A stretch of DNA of 64,000 bases from NCBI GenBank assembly GCA_039619475.1, contig CM077115.1, positions 394,168,557 to 394,232,556 of the forward strand. Direction: 5' to 3'. This document shows, piece after piece, positions 23,030 to 33,669 of this stretch. The notes under the pieces were generated by a model. That model saw only the letters and a program-made list of their open reading frames with translations, ran no database searches and was not told the DNA's origin. The position numbers were made by a program, and so were the translations under genes. This stretch comes from Icerya purchasi (taxonomy: Eukaryota; Arthropoda; Insecta; Hemiptera; Monophlebidae). Every line of letters starts with the position of its first letter. Position 1 is the stretch's first letter.

Positions 23030-23922
23030 AGGGACGGGGCTTTTTGTGTTGAAATGAAAATCGGTTCGAATCCTACTACTGAAAATATCGAAAATAAACG
23101 TCACTTGTGTTAAGTAAAATGCCAATAGTGAACGAAACCTAAATAAATGGGGTGGGGGTGGGGGGGTGACATGAACGTCAGTCCAATCGTGTACTAGTAA
23201 AAGTAACATTCAAGAGCTACGAAGAATACAAACCGTTTAAGCTATAAATAAACAACGATATGCCAATATATAGATTATATTTTAAATTACCATTTACCCA
23301 GTAAACTACCACAAGACATGTGCAAAAATTCTCTGACAACAACTAATCAAACTTAACAAATGCGTTAAATGCAAAAAATATCAAGCATAGACGCGTCACA
23401 CACATTGCATTGAATTGAATTGACTTTTTTGATCTGGGTTCCTCGAGTATTAGCGAACACTGAACGTGAGTGTCGTTTCAATTGCATTAGTCTGCGTCAC
23501 AAGTTGCTTTTCATGGAAAATCGACAGAAACGGAAACCATGACTAAAACAAGTTTGGCCCTATAAAGTAAGAGTGTCGCATGAATCAGTCGAAATTATTT
23601 AGATTTTTAAAATGGAATTAAAAATATATTTAACGTTGTTTACATCATGTAAATATAAAAAAAAAAACTATCTTTCGTAGTACAAACCATATATACAGGG
23701 GGAGTGTACAATAATTGTTATGGTAATTTCTAAACTCGCAATCTTTTTTTTTTTTTTTTTCATTTATTTTTACAAATAAATTGTGACTATTTGCAACAGG
23801 GTTGTAGCAATAGGTAAAATTTCATATCAGCCCTAAGAATAATATCGACCATGTAAAATACCGGCCAAGTAAAAAATAGCAGAGTATCATGCAAATGAAA
23901 AATAAATTTCTCTGCGGTACAT

Positions 23923-23998
<76 letters not shown>
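23923..23998. repeat. Compound (AC)n(AT)n microsatellite
   Basis: About ten AC units (23923-23942) run directly into about 28 AT units. The 82-codon minus-strand frame across it is an artefact of this repeat. Confidence 0.95.
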
Positions 23999-24001
<3 letters not shown>

Positions 24002-25123
24002 ATATGCGTGTATCGGTGTAATTTAACATTTTCACTGTTTCCTTTTAAGTTGTCATTATCACGATGTTCTATTGTACGACGATTTACACTTTATTCTTTA
24101 CGGACTGCGTTTCATTCTGAGCACAAATTCTCAATCCATGTAGCACTTCATTAATCAATTACCCCGCTACTCCACGCACATGTTTCAGACAAGTTTCGAT
24201 AACTAATTGCTGTCCTCCAAAACGGGGCCAGCAGCCCATTCATCATGGACAAAGTACAAGTGCAGCTTATACGCCCGGAGGACTAGTTTTTATATTTAAC
24301 TTCAAGGTAAACAAAATTTAACACTAACACGATGTACTACTTAAATCGTTATTGTGCACGCGAATTTCTTGTTTTAATTTTACCATCGCGAACTAAAAAA
24401 GGAAGTGACGTATTTTATCATACAAAAAATCTAACATCAAACGTTTTTTGTTTTGTTTGTTTTCAATTTCATCTCATTAATATAAATAATTACAAATTCT
24501 GACGTGGCACTATGTAATGAGACATAAGTAACTGATTAACTAATGAACAATAGGGTAACAATCAGCAGCGCCCAGTAATACATTTGTCAAAAAGTACAAT
24601 AAGCCGCGCGCGCCCACACACGCATCCACATACACGTGCGTGTACAGACGTATATTTAAGTATCCTACAGAAAGTGTTACACGTTGTAATGATAGCTCGA
24701 AGCCTGAACAAAATTTCTAGCAAAACGGCCAAAACAAAACTATAAAGAGATCCCAGTTATTATTGCATTCCGTAGCAGAAGTAACGTACGATCTGGATTA
24801 ATAATTCGCAATGCTCACTTATTTATAATAAAATGGATTTTTATCATTTGGCGTCAGACTGAAGAGTTCCTTGTGTTGCTTTAAACATATTAAAAATCTA
24901 GTGTTCAATAATAACTTTATTAATCATTTGTGACTTTTATGTGGGAAAATACGCGCCAAAAAGACAAACGAAATCTTCTCAAAATGGCGATTTATCCAAT
25001 TATTCGTATTTTAAGTTTAGTTAAATTTGAATATCGGCACTTCCAAATGATTTTCGTTATTCATAACACCGATAAAAAGAAACACATCTCTGGCTATAGG
25101 CAAGCATACACAATCACCTTGAT

Positions 25124-25178
<55 letters not shown>
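25124..25178. repeat. (TA)n microsatellite, left of LTR A
   Basis: This TA tract ends just before the left end of the LTR-like element at 25183. A second TA tract begins immediately after that element's right end, which suggests a single tract split by the insertion. Confidence 0.9.
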
Positions 25179-25182
25179 TGTA

Positions 25183-26036
25183 TGTGTCCATTACATGGTT
25201 CAAATAAAATTCAAAGAAAAATAAAATAAAAATATAATATAAAAATAAAACATAATTTAGAATAGGTTGTGCGAGGGTAAATGTGCGCATGTTTGAAATC
25301 CTGTTGTCGGTTGGGGTAGCCAATCACCGTCCATCTAGAAAAAAGGATCTACCTGATAGGGTCAGCTCCAGCGGTCACTGGTGGAAGGACGGGAGAATTT
25401 AGAAAAAACAGAGAAAAGATTTTTACAGAAATTCAGTCGTGTTTTACCTTGGCTGAAGTTAATTACTCTTCTTCTCTCTGGTTAGTCAGACGTTAACCAT
25501 CAGTCTCGGAAAAGCAGTTGTAGCCATGTAGTGAAGACAAAGTTATAAAATTTGTGTCTCGATCTATTATTTCATAAGGTGCATTCGGTACTCTTAGTAG
25601 TAGTAACTTAAATTAGTCCGGTAACTAAATTACTAATTTCGATCAGGTGTGACGAACCGCCGAACACGAACGTAAAGGCTCGATTAATATTTAATCCAAT
25701 CTCTACGTACCAAACGATCAACGAATCACCAACCAACGGATCACGGATCACCATCGCCAACAATGATACGTAGAATTTTGTTTTTAAATTTAATTACTTT
25801 GTATCATATTCCGTTAGTTAATTATTGTGTTTTTCAGCGGTCGACCGGTACAGAAAGATAGGTATCAAGTTTAATAAAATATATTAGTTAAAATTCAATC
25901 GGATAGTTTAACATGATCATAATAATAAAACTAAATAATAAAACCAAATAATAAAATTTTAAACAAATAAAGTCCACGAGAGTAGAACCTCATGGTTGAC
26001 ATCCATGTGGGCTTAAACTAGTAAACGGTAACGTTT

Positions 26037-26038
<2 letters not shown>
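25183..26038 (+). mobile_element. Solo-LTR-like element A (Gypsy-type)
   Basis: The segment starts TGTGTCCATTACATGGTTC and ends GTAACGTTTCA, fitting TG...CA. It shares an order of landmarks with element B at 30983-31674. Both have a TG..CCATT start with a GTTCAA/GTGCAA word, then an A-rich stretch, a TGTGNGAG segment, an internal ATTGTGTTTTTCAGC (25825-25839) followed by CAGAAAGAT, an A-rich stretch, then GGGCTTAAA and a terminal AACGGTAACGTTNCA-type end. No internal retrotransposon coding sequence adjoins it, so it looks like a solo LTR left by recombination. TA tracts flank it closely on both sides. Confidence 0.55.

Positions 26039-26040
<2 letters not shown>

Positions 26041-26074
<34 letters not shown>
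26041..26074. repeat. (AT)n microsatellite, right of LTR A
   Basis: A pure AT run beginning three bases after the right end of element A. Confidence 0.95.
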
Positions 26075-26077
<3 letters not shown>

Positions 26078-26836
26078 TATCTATGGATTAGGAAGGCTCG
26101 ATTTACATAGGTCGAATTTTTTTCGACAACAGCTGTAAACAAATTAGAATATAAATTTCAACTGCAGTAAAATTGCTGAAGAAATTGTAAGAAAAGCCTG
26201 CTTATGTATTGCACAAAGTGTTTGAAGCTTTAAAAAAAAATTTCGCAATACCATTTCTTAAAGTATTTTTATACGCCGAAACTAAGTAGTTAACTTAAGT
26301 TGGGCTTTAAGAAGAAAAACAATTACATTATTTTCCGTAAAGTAACTGAAAAAATTACGTTTCTTAACTTCAAATAATTTTTTGTGTTCTTTGTTCACGT
26401 ACCTACAGCAAATAAATTTTACAGGAGTAAATTGTAAATTAACTTTTCATGTAAAAAATCAAATCGCTAAATAAATTATTGTAAACCCTTGTAAGATTTG
26501 TTAAAAGATTTTTTAAAATAAATATCAAATTTGAATTGAATCCTTCATTTTTAAAAAATTATTTGCATTTGTAATGTATACATTTTTTACGTGTAATTAT
26601 TATGTATGTGTTACCATTACAATATAACAACATAAACGTAAGAAATTATTTAAAACATCAATAAAACTTTGGGTAGTTTTAATAGCGTAATTAATAATTT
26701 TAATATTTTAATCAGATGGTTATTGTTGAAAATCTGTTTCGCGTCAAACACTCGGCGCATTTTTTTTATATTTTGACGTAGCCATTACACACAAATATAT
26801 ACAATTAATTACAATGTAATTTTTAGGCCGCCCCCA
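26075..26836. other. Non-coding AT-rich stretch
   Basis: I see nothing in it beyond A/T runs. Confidence 0.5.
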
Positions 26837-26840
26837 TTAG

Positions 26841-26902
26841 AAAAATGTCCCAATTTTATGTAACAAACAAATGTCCCGAAAAATGTCCCAATTTTATGTA
26901 AC
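26841..26902. repeat. 24-bp direct repeat, two copies 38 bp apart
   Basis: The sequence beginning AAAAATGTCCCAATTTTATG occurs at 26841-26864 and again, without mismatch, at 26879-26902. Confidence 0.9.
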
Positions 26903-26919
26903 GTTTGTTATATTTTAAT

Positions 26920-26950
26920 TTTTACCGACTTCCAAGAAGAAGGAGGTTAA
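26920..26950 (-). repeat. Short fragment of the dispersed repeat tail seen at 12.2 kb
   Basis: TTTTTACCGACTTCCAAGAA followed by GAAGGAGGTTAA is the reverse complement of a diverged AACCTCCTTCTT...GAAGTCGGTAAAAA tail. It matches the end of the repeat at 12214-12254. Confidence 0.5.
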
Positions 26951-26960
26951 CTTTATGTAA

Positions 26961-28180
26961 TTTTTAAATATTGTTTGAATAAATTTTATGATTCAATATA
27001 TTTTAAAATTATTATATTTTTTTTAAATTTAGATTAATATTATTGTTTGTTTTATGTTAATAAGAATACGTTTTGAAATTTCCAATACTTAAAGGTATTT
27101 TATTAATTTGTAAGGAGTAATTTAAGTTAATGTGATTTATATCTTTTGTAGTATGTTAAGTTGTTTCGGTAGTTTAATAAAATTTTACCTTTTTTATTAT
27201 ATAAAATTAGGACATTTTTTCGTTATAACATCTGATGGAGGCCGACATAAGAATTACGCTGTAAAGTTTGATAATTTTATACAAACTATAAAAGAAAAAG
27301 AGACAGAAATGTAAGCAAGAAGAATCAAGGGCCCCTTGCGAGGCCAAAATGGCCCCGAGTTATATATATATATATATGATGATGATGATGATGATGATGA
27401 TCGATCTACTAAAAGGGACCGCGAAAATTAAATTTTCATATTTTTGACTATTTTCATAAGAAAAAGAACGAGACCTGTTCAATAAAACAACTCGACAATT
27501 TTTAGATTTAATATTTACTTATCAAATTGATTTCCAAAAAAGAACATGAGAACTTGACAAAAAAGCATAAAAAGCATAAGCGCGCGAGCGCATCGCTACC
27601 GATTTGTTTTGTTTGTTTGAAAGTTTGTTTTCGGACGATAGCATCTTTAGTAAACCGGGTCACATATATTTCTTTCTGCATAATTAATAACGAGTTTTTT
27701 CAGTGACTTTTCTACTTAATACCATGCTTAAAAAAACCGTGTTTTTTCAGTCGCTTTTAAATGATACAAGAACAAATTCCTGTTCCTTTGACATATATTT
27801 CCAATCTTGCAAAATGCTGAAAATTTAATTCTATCCTGCGAGCCATCTTTGTTGTAAATGATACCGAGACCCCAGAAAAAGCAAAACTAAGAAATTTTAA
27901 ATCACCTGTTTACAATCCTTAAACGCCCTATTAAGATGTAAAACAAACATTTTCTTTTCTTGTTGCTCCTATGATTTTTCATATTTCCGTTTTGATTGAT
28001 ATTTGTTTCCGTGCAACTTCATCGGTGAACTATAAAACTATTTGTCCATTCCAGGATAAGAATATCGAATGTTTCTTTCGGTCAAATGTTTTTAATTCGA
28101 TGGTTAAAAAGTAGATTAATTAACGGAGTTTTTATATTATGTAGCTTCAGCTTTTAAACAATAATTGCTATATATGTATA
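26961..28180. other. Non-coding AT-rich stretch
   Basis: It includes the (TA)n(GAT)n repeat at 27360-27401 and a short GC palindromic patch (GGCCCC...GGGGCC-like) just before it. I see no coding segment. Confidence 0.5.
27360..27401. repeat. (TA)n(GAT)n microsatellite
   Basis: About nine TA units followed by eight GAT units. Confidence 0.95.
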
Positions 28181-29112
28181 TTTTTTTTTTTTCTTTTTTT
28201 GGGGGGGGGGGGGACGTCAACAGTGGAACTTAAGCAACGCAGAGAATTGTACATTATATAAGGAAAAAATTAGAAATTAAGGAGACAAAGAAGGCTAACA
28301 ATGGAACTATATTGAGAGAGCGAATTGCAAGAATGGCGTGGGCACTTTAAGGAGTGGGAAAGCCAAGGCGCAGAAGATTAGAATGCAGAGTAGCACGTTC
28401 GGAGGAAATAAAGGGGCATTCGAATAAGACGTGATTCACATCGCAGGTATAATTGAGCTCTGGGAAATCATAAGGACACAAAGGTGATTGAACAAGAGAA
28501 AAACGGAAAAGAGAAGCCGGAAGCAAACTATGATTGAACCGCAAGCAAACTATGATTGAACCGCAAGCAAACTATTGAGGAAATAATCGAACGCCTAAGG
28601 TAGGGGAAAATATTAAACCAGGGAAGAGAGGAAAGAAAGGGCTCTGAATAGAAAGGTAAAAATATCGAGGATTGGTAAAGAATGAAGGATAGAATCCAGT
28701 CCAGAAATCGTGATGGGAGCGATAAGAGAGATAGTAGAGAGTTTGAGCAGGAAATCTACTAATGAATAGACCATCGATCGCCCCGAATGTGCCAACGAGT
28801 CAACAAACTCGTTGCCAGGAGTGCCGCAATCACCCATAGTAGATCGATTACGATAGAACGGGATGCAAATAAATTATAAATTAAGGAGCGAATTTGGAGA
28901 ATAATGGGATCAGTGACATGAGTAGGAAAGGGAGAGGAGATAGCCAATAAAACACTTTTCAAATTCGTGGATAGGAGGAATCTAGACATGTTGTTTGTCG
29001 AGGATATAAAAAAGACTACCTGCAACATAGCCATGGATTCGGTAAGAAAAATAGAGGAAAAGAAGGGCAACCGAAAGGATTCGGAATAGGTAATCGCGAG
29101 GATAATAAACGC
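28181..29112 (-). pseudogene. I-group-like LINE, copy 1 (5'-truncated, broken)
   Basis: Read on the minus strand from about 29112, this encodes the middle and end of an RNase H domain: RLPFFSSIFLTESMAMLQ, then ILQIRSLIYNLFASRSIVID and LLWV, then after a frame change CGTPGNEFVDSLAHSG. It continues with a spacer and a C-terminal cysteine region (28440-28480) reading CPYDFPELNYTCDVNHVLFECP, a C-x11-C-x3-H-x4-C pattern. The 5' end is truncated inside RNase H and abuts a TA/TG-rich tract. The 3' end is a C run then an A run (G and T runs at 28181-28213 on the plus strand). Frameshifts and stops make it inactive. It is one of three copies of this family here. Confidence 0.8.
28522..28576 (-). repeat. 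22-bp tandem repeat inside LINE copy 1
   Basis: The unit AAGCAAACTATGATTGAACC plus GC occurs about two and a half times. Copy 2 has the corresponding sequence only once (near 35564-35580), so this expansion is specific to copy 1. Confidence 0.85.
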
Positions 29113-30982
29113 AGGTATATATTATATGTACATGTATATACATGAACATGTATATATATATATATAACACTGCAACGGTTGCAACGAAATATTTTGGGAA
29201 CACATGTGAATTTAAAAATAAACGCGTTCTGCATTTCCGGATTTACATCAAGGAGAATATTTCCGCTCGATGAATTTTCTGTAATTTGACCATCAATACG
29301 AAAACACGTATGCGATTGAGACTGCGTTATTTTAATTATAACCTACTCTAACCGGCGGAATTAGGTATGCAGGTACAGTGACGTACACTGAACGGATATT
29401 TCATTTGCAGAATTACATAAACCGTTTCGGGCTATCACGAGAAGGTCGTATTGGGAAAGGGAACTGAACTAGAAGAAAAAAAAAAAGAGGAAAAAAAAAA
29501 TCATCTGGAAGCGGAATAAAAAATAAAAAATGATATTTTATTTAATAAGCGTCCGACTAAAATGTGTCGTTAATAGAGAAACTTTGGAAAGTTGACGATA
29601 GTCGCCGACGGCGCAAATCTCGCTCTTATTATGTTCGCGAATGAGGCAGGGTTGGTTGTAATGAAATGTGTACACTCCCTGATTTTCGCTAAGAAACGCC
29701 GACAACGAAATAAGACGACAAATAGCTCGGAAGAAACGTCCTCGCGTCGTTCTTCGTTTATTTAATTATTATCGCAGCATCGTTGAATAGCTCGTAACTA
29801 CTCGAGTTAACGAATTCGCTATTGTAAGAACGTCGATAGGTGTCGTAAGGCGGCGTTGATGCGTTCCATGCGATGTTTTTATCGTCTGATAACGTTCCTC
29901 CGAACGGAACTTTTTGTCATGTGAAGTCATCTTAGCAGGCTCTATTTACAGTCAGTCTCCGGAGATACTATTACTGAAAGACCAAAACGGCCGTTGTAAA
30001 GAGGATTAAAACGAACGTTGAAAATCAGACCAGGAAAATCCGCAGCGCCTCAAGACATGGCACTGTAGCTGGAAATGTAAACAATTTTTACTTTTTTTGT
30101 TTTTCAACTAAAAGGGTTTTAAATGCAACCGCAAAGAGAGTCCTCCCATCGACGACGGTTCGCACCATGTATAAAACCGAGTTAAATTCCGGTAATAAAC
30201 CCGATTGAATTATCGTCGCTCATCTTTAACCACTAGAAGTGCACACCTTCATTTATCGTTTAAATTTGGTTCGAATTCGTAAAGCTCAAATTAAAATTTT
30301 GTTTATACGCTTTCCGAGTACGTATCCGCATCGAATAAGGTAACTTTTTGAAAAACTTGTAAAATTAAACTTGCGAAGTTTGCAAAATTCAATCGATAGG
30401 TAAATCCTTATAAGCCCCTTCTTCCCGGTACAGGAAAAAATAAATAAATAAATAAAAAAAGAGGTAATTGTTTATAACGTACTATTCTGTTTTCATTTTA
30501 ATCGAATTATTTTTGAATAAAACATTTTTAGTCGTGTTCTCCACTTTTATATTAGCCAAAAACTATTATTTCACTTCCAAATTAAACTATGTTCCCATAA
30601 TCATTAATTATAATAATCGTTCTCTGAATAAGTTGGCTCCAGGATTGTGTTTTTCTTGTACAAAAAATCAACTTCAAAAGAGTTTTTGTTCGTGATCATC
30701 CGTCAACTATTCGCTTAACATATGAAACTTTCATTCTTTTCAATGAATTTATTTTTCTACGATTAATCAGTGGAAACTACTTGTGTTGGGTAAAATTATT
30801 AAGTTTTAATGAAAAATACATCAATCATTTTAAAAAATCATTCGGGTAATAACTTTAGAAAAAAAAAATTAACACGGCACAAGCGGATGTACGCATATAT
30901 CTGTTGTTTGATGTTTTATATGTGATTAAAATTTTTCAACCCAATTTAATTAATTTTTTATTATACTTATACGTGTATGTAA
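29113..30982. other. Non-coding stretch
   Basis: A TA/TGTA-rich patch lies at 29116-29167. The 29560-30100 part is less AT-rich, with frequent CG dinucleotides, but I find no splice-flanked coding segment. The 75-codon frame at 30468-30695 has no recognisable product. Confidence 0.5.
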
Positions 30983-31674
30983 TGTAACCATTGGTGCAAC
31001 ATTGTGAAATATAAAAAAAAATTAAATAAGAAAAAACAATGTCCAACAAAGGCAGAGTGTGTGAGAGAGTGCAAATGGATGCTGCAGTCGGTCGAGGTAA
31101 ACGGGCCATCGTTCATCAAAGAAAAAAAATCAGAAAAAGTTAGAAATTGAAGAAGGAAAATAGGCACGAAGAGTTGCGCAAATCAATCTTGGAAGTCTTC
31201 AAAGAAAACCTGGACATTTACCTCTCTCGTTAAAACAGTTACCTGAAACCGAAGTAACTGCTGATGGAAAAAGGCTGTTTTTACTTTTTTCACAGTTTCA
31301 TTTTTGGGTAAAAAGGCACCGTACGACAGTATATCACGATAACAAGTTTTAGAGATACAAATTATCATATTTGCGCTGCCGAAATAATTCAACTACGCAA
31401 TTACGCAGCCTCGTATCCACTCAGTCGACCACCCAGCGGTACGAACAATTTTATTTAATCAGTTTCATCTAACAATTGTGTTTTTCAGCTGTTTGGCATC
31501 ACAGGAAGATCACAGAAAGAGATCGGCGTAAGGCATCGCTAAAATTATAATTTAACCAACCGGGAATTTTATAATAAAAATTAAAAGAAAATAATATTAA
31601 TAACAATAAATAAACCCGCGGTGAGATATGGTGGATTATTGAGGGCTTAAAAAGATAACGGGGGTACCGTTACA
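30983..31674 (+). mobile_element. Solo-LTR-like element B (same family as A)
   Basis: It starts TGTAACCATTGGTGCAAC and ends GGGGGTACCGTTACA. It shares with element A the internal AATTGTGTTTTTCAGC word (31474-31489), a following ACAGAAAGA, an A-rich stretch, GGGCTTAAA, and the closing CGTTACA. The flanking tetranucleotides, GTAA on the left and ATAA on the right, are close but not identical, so the target-site duplication is uncertain. There is no coding sequence; the ORFs at 30967-31392 (-) are chance frames within it. It is shorter than A, mainly because A has longer A-rich stretches. Confidence 0.55.
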
Positions 31675-33669
31675 ATAAATTGCACTTTGTTTTTTTTTTA
31701 ATTTAGATCATCGAAATTCAAAATCGTTTCGTATTTTCCAACTATATCATAAGCATAAAGCCGAATGTCTGTAATATGTGTATTTTTACATATTTAAATT
31801 CTGAACTGAAAGTTAAACACATTTTGATTACATTACTTATAATTTACGCAACGATTAAATGTGCTTAGAATAACCGAAGCTACTTTGAAAAATTTCATTG
31901 ATAACGATTACAATAAAGTAATGAAAAGCGTTTAAATCTGTTATATTTTTATTAATTTGGTAACTACACAACCTGCTCGTTAATTAGTTAATCAGGTATG
32001 CAATGAATAAAATTAAACGATAAATAACTAACATCTTACGATAAAATACTCGTATGTTAGAAGCGTTGTTGTTTTAAGTTCAATATATGTCGTCTATCTT
32101 CAGCATTAGAAAAAAAAAACATTAGAGTAAAGTCTCTGAGTATTTCGATCTTCTTTAAGATGTTTCAGTAAATGTGTATTCTATATTTATTTTTACTGAT
32201 GTCTTCTTTCTTTGGTACTGAAGATGAAATTTCCTAAACCATAACGTCTCTGGCATATTTAATATTAGTCCTTAATATGTTTATTATTTATCGCGTTATA
32301 CGATTATTTATTATTCTACTTTATTAATATTATTGAATCGAATTTTTTTGAATGCGATATTTCGGAAACAGCATTTTTTCTATTTAATCGGCAATATTTG
32401 CTCCCCATTAATTTAACAAAATAAACCGACACTAACTCCAAGTACAAGCAGTGTGTGGCACTTTGCTAAGCACTTTTATCCTCAAGTCGACACTTCCGGC
32501 TGGAAAATAATTTACAGAACCGCAGTTCCAATTAAGAAAGCAAGTGTGCTTGATAAGAATTAAAACTGATCCGCAATATGTGAACTTCAATCACGTCCTC
32601 ACATGGTAGATAAAGTACGTATAGAGATTTGCATGCACTACGAACGACTCCTAAAAGTCACGAAAATTGTAACATCTCAGACACCGTGTTCATATGCAGT
32701 AGTTGAGCTACTAATACTATTTCCGTATCCGGTGATACACAAGTTTAGCTCTGCTCCCCCCATATTTATTTTTCCATAATGTCACTGCCGCCCATCACGT
32801 GCTCTAGTTTTGTGTTATATTCTAATGCATATTTTTGCATATTTTTTTTTGAGACATAACGATTTCCTCTCCGCGCGCTACCTAGTTCAATTTCAGGCTC
32901 GATAAACTTCAGAGCGACTTGGGATTTTGAAAGCAGACAAATTTTGAACCCTAAACATAGCGTATATAAATACAAAACTACCGAGGATTGTCATTCGTTT
33001 TCGCTAATCCAGCAGAAAATAATTATAGGATGGGGGGGGCAGTAATCGCAAATTATTCTTACACGATAGTAACGGTTTGCCATAATGAGAAGTGTGAAAT
33101 ATTTATAATAGTTTCCACTTGTGAGTTCACCTAAAAGTAAAAATATTGAACCGTCCGTGATAATTTAACCATAAAAGACCCGTATTATTGGAAAGAAAAA
33201 GTGAAAAGGAAAGGAATGTTATTAAAATCAGTAATTATATATACGAGTACTGTTAATGGAAGCGATCCGAGTTTACCTGCATGTATTTTCTAAAAATTTA
33301 CGTAATAATTAAACAGTAAACACTTAGCCGCGCGAGCATGTCGAATTCCGATGGTGAAATATTCGACGTGACTAAATAAAACTGCTTCGGAAATAATTTT
33401 TCACACACATCAGTAAAGAATAAGCAATTGAAATCGAATGACGCATTATACGGAAGTAGAAAGTTACAAATTATTTTGTAAAGAGTAATACGCCCCCAGT
33501 TATTGCTAAAACAATTCCATAGAGTTTGTTTCTTGAAATCGCTTATCGGAATTAATTTCAGTAGGTACAGGGGGTTGGGGGTGTCGAAAGTCCTCTGTTA
33601 ACATAGATATCGATACACATACAGGGCGTTATTGCGCCGTTATGGATTGTGTAAATTATTAGTCCAATT
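31675..33669. other. Non-coding stretch
   Basis: A 69-codon minus-strand frame at 32766-32975 (ending SKKNMQKYALEYN... and GGSDIMEK) looks protein-like in part but is not recognised. A G run lies at 33031-33038. Nothing else is supported. Confidence 0.45.

Larger units (their letters stand above)
19921..25123. other. Long non-coding stretch
   Basis: It contains TA microsatellites near 20660-20677, a possible 29-nt microexon at 21031-21059, a 23-bp tandem duplication at 22984-23029, a G-rich run near 23148-23167 and a large compound microsatellite at 23923-23998. Frames of 66-82 codons here are chance or microsatellite-derived. I see no recognisable protein or element. Confidence 0.5.

Noticed and set aside
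23000..23075. Possible tRNA-like B box (GGTTCGAATCC at about 23052).
   Set aside because: No A box or foldable arms are present upstream at the right spacing.
23787..25323. Frames with long Ile-Tyr and Cys-Val runs (23787-24035, 24930-25229, 25123-25323).
   Set aside because: They are translations of TA and CA microsatellites.
28201..28255. Resemblance to a cDNA-synthesis adapter after a G run (CAGTGG...CAACGCAGAG).
   Set aside because: The match is interrupted, and the segment aligns with the 3' region of LINE copy 2, so it is genomic LINE sequence and not contamination.
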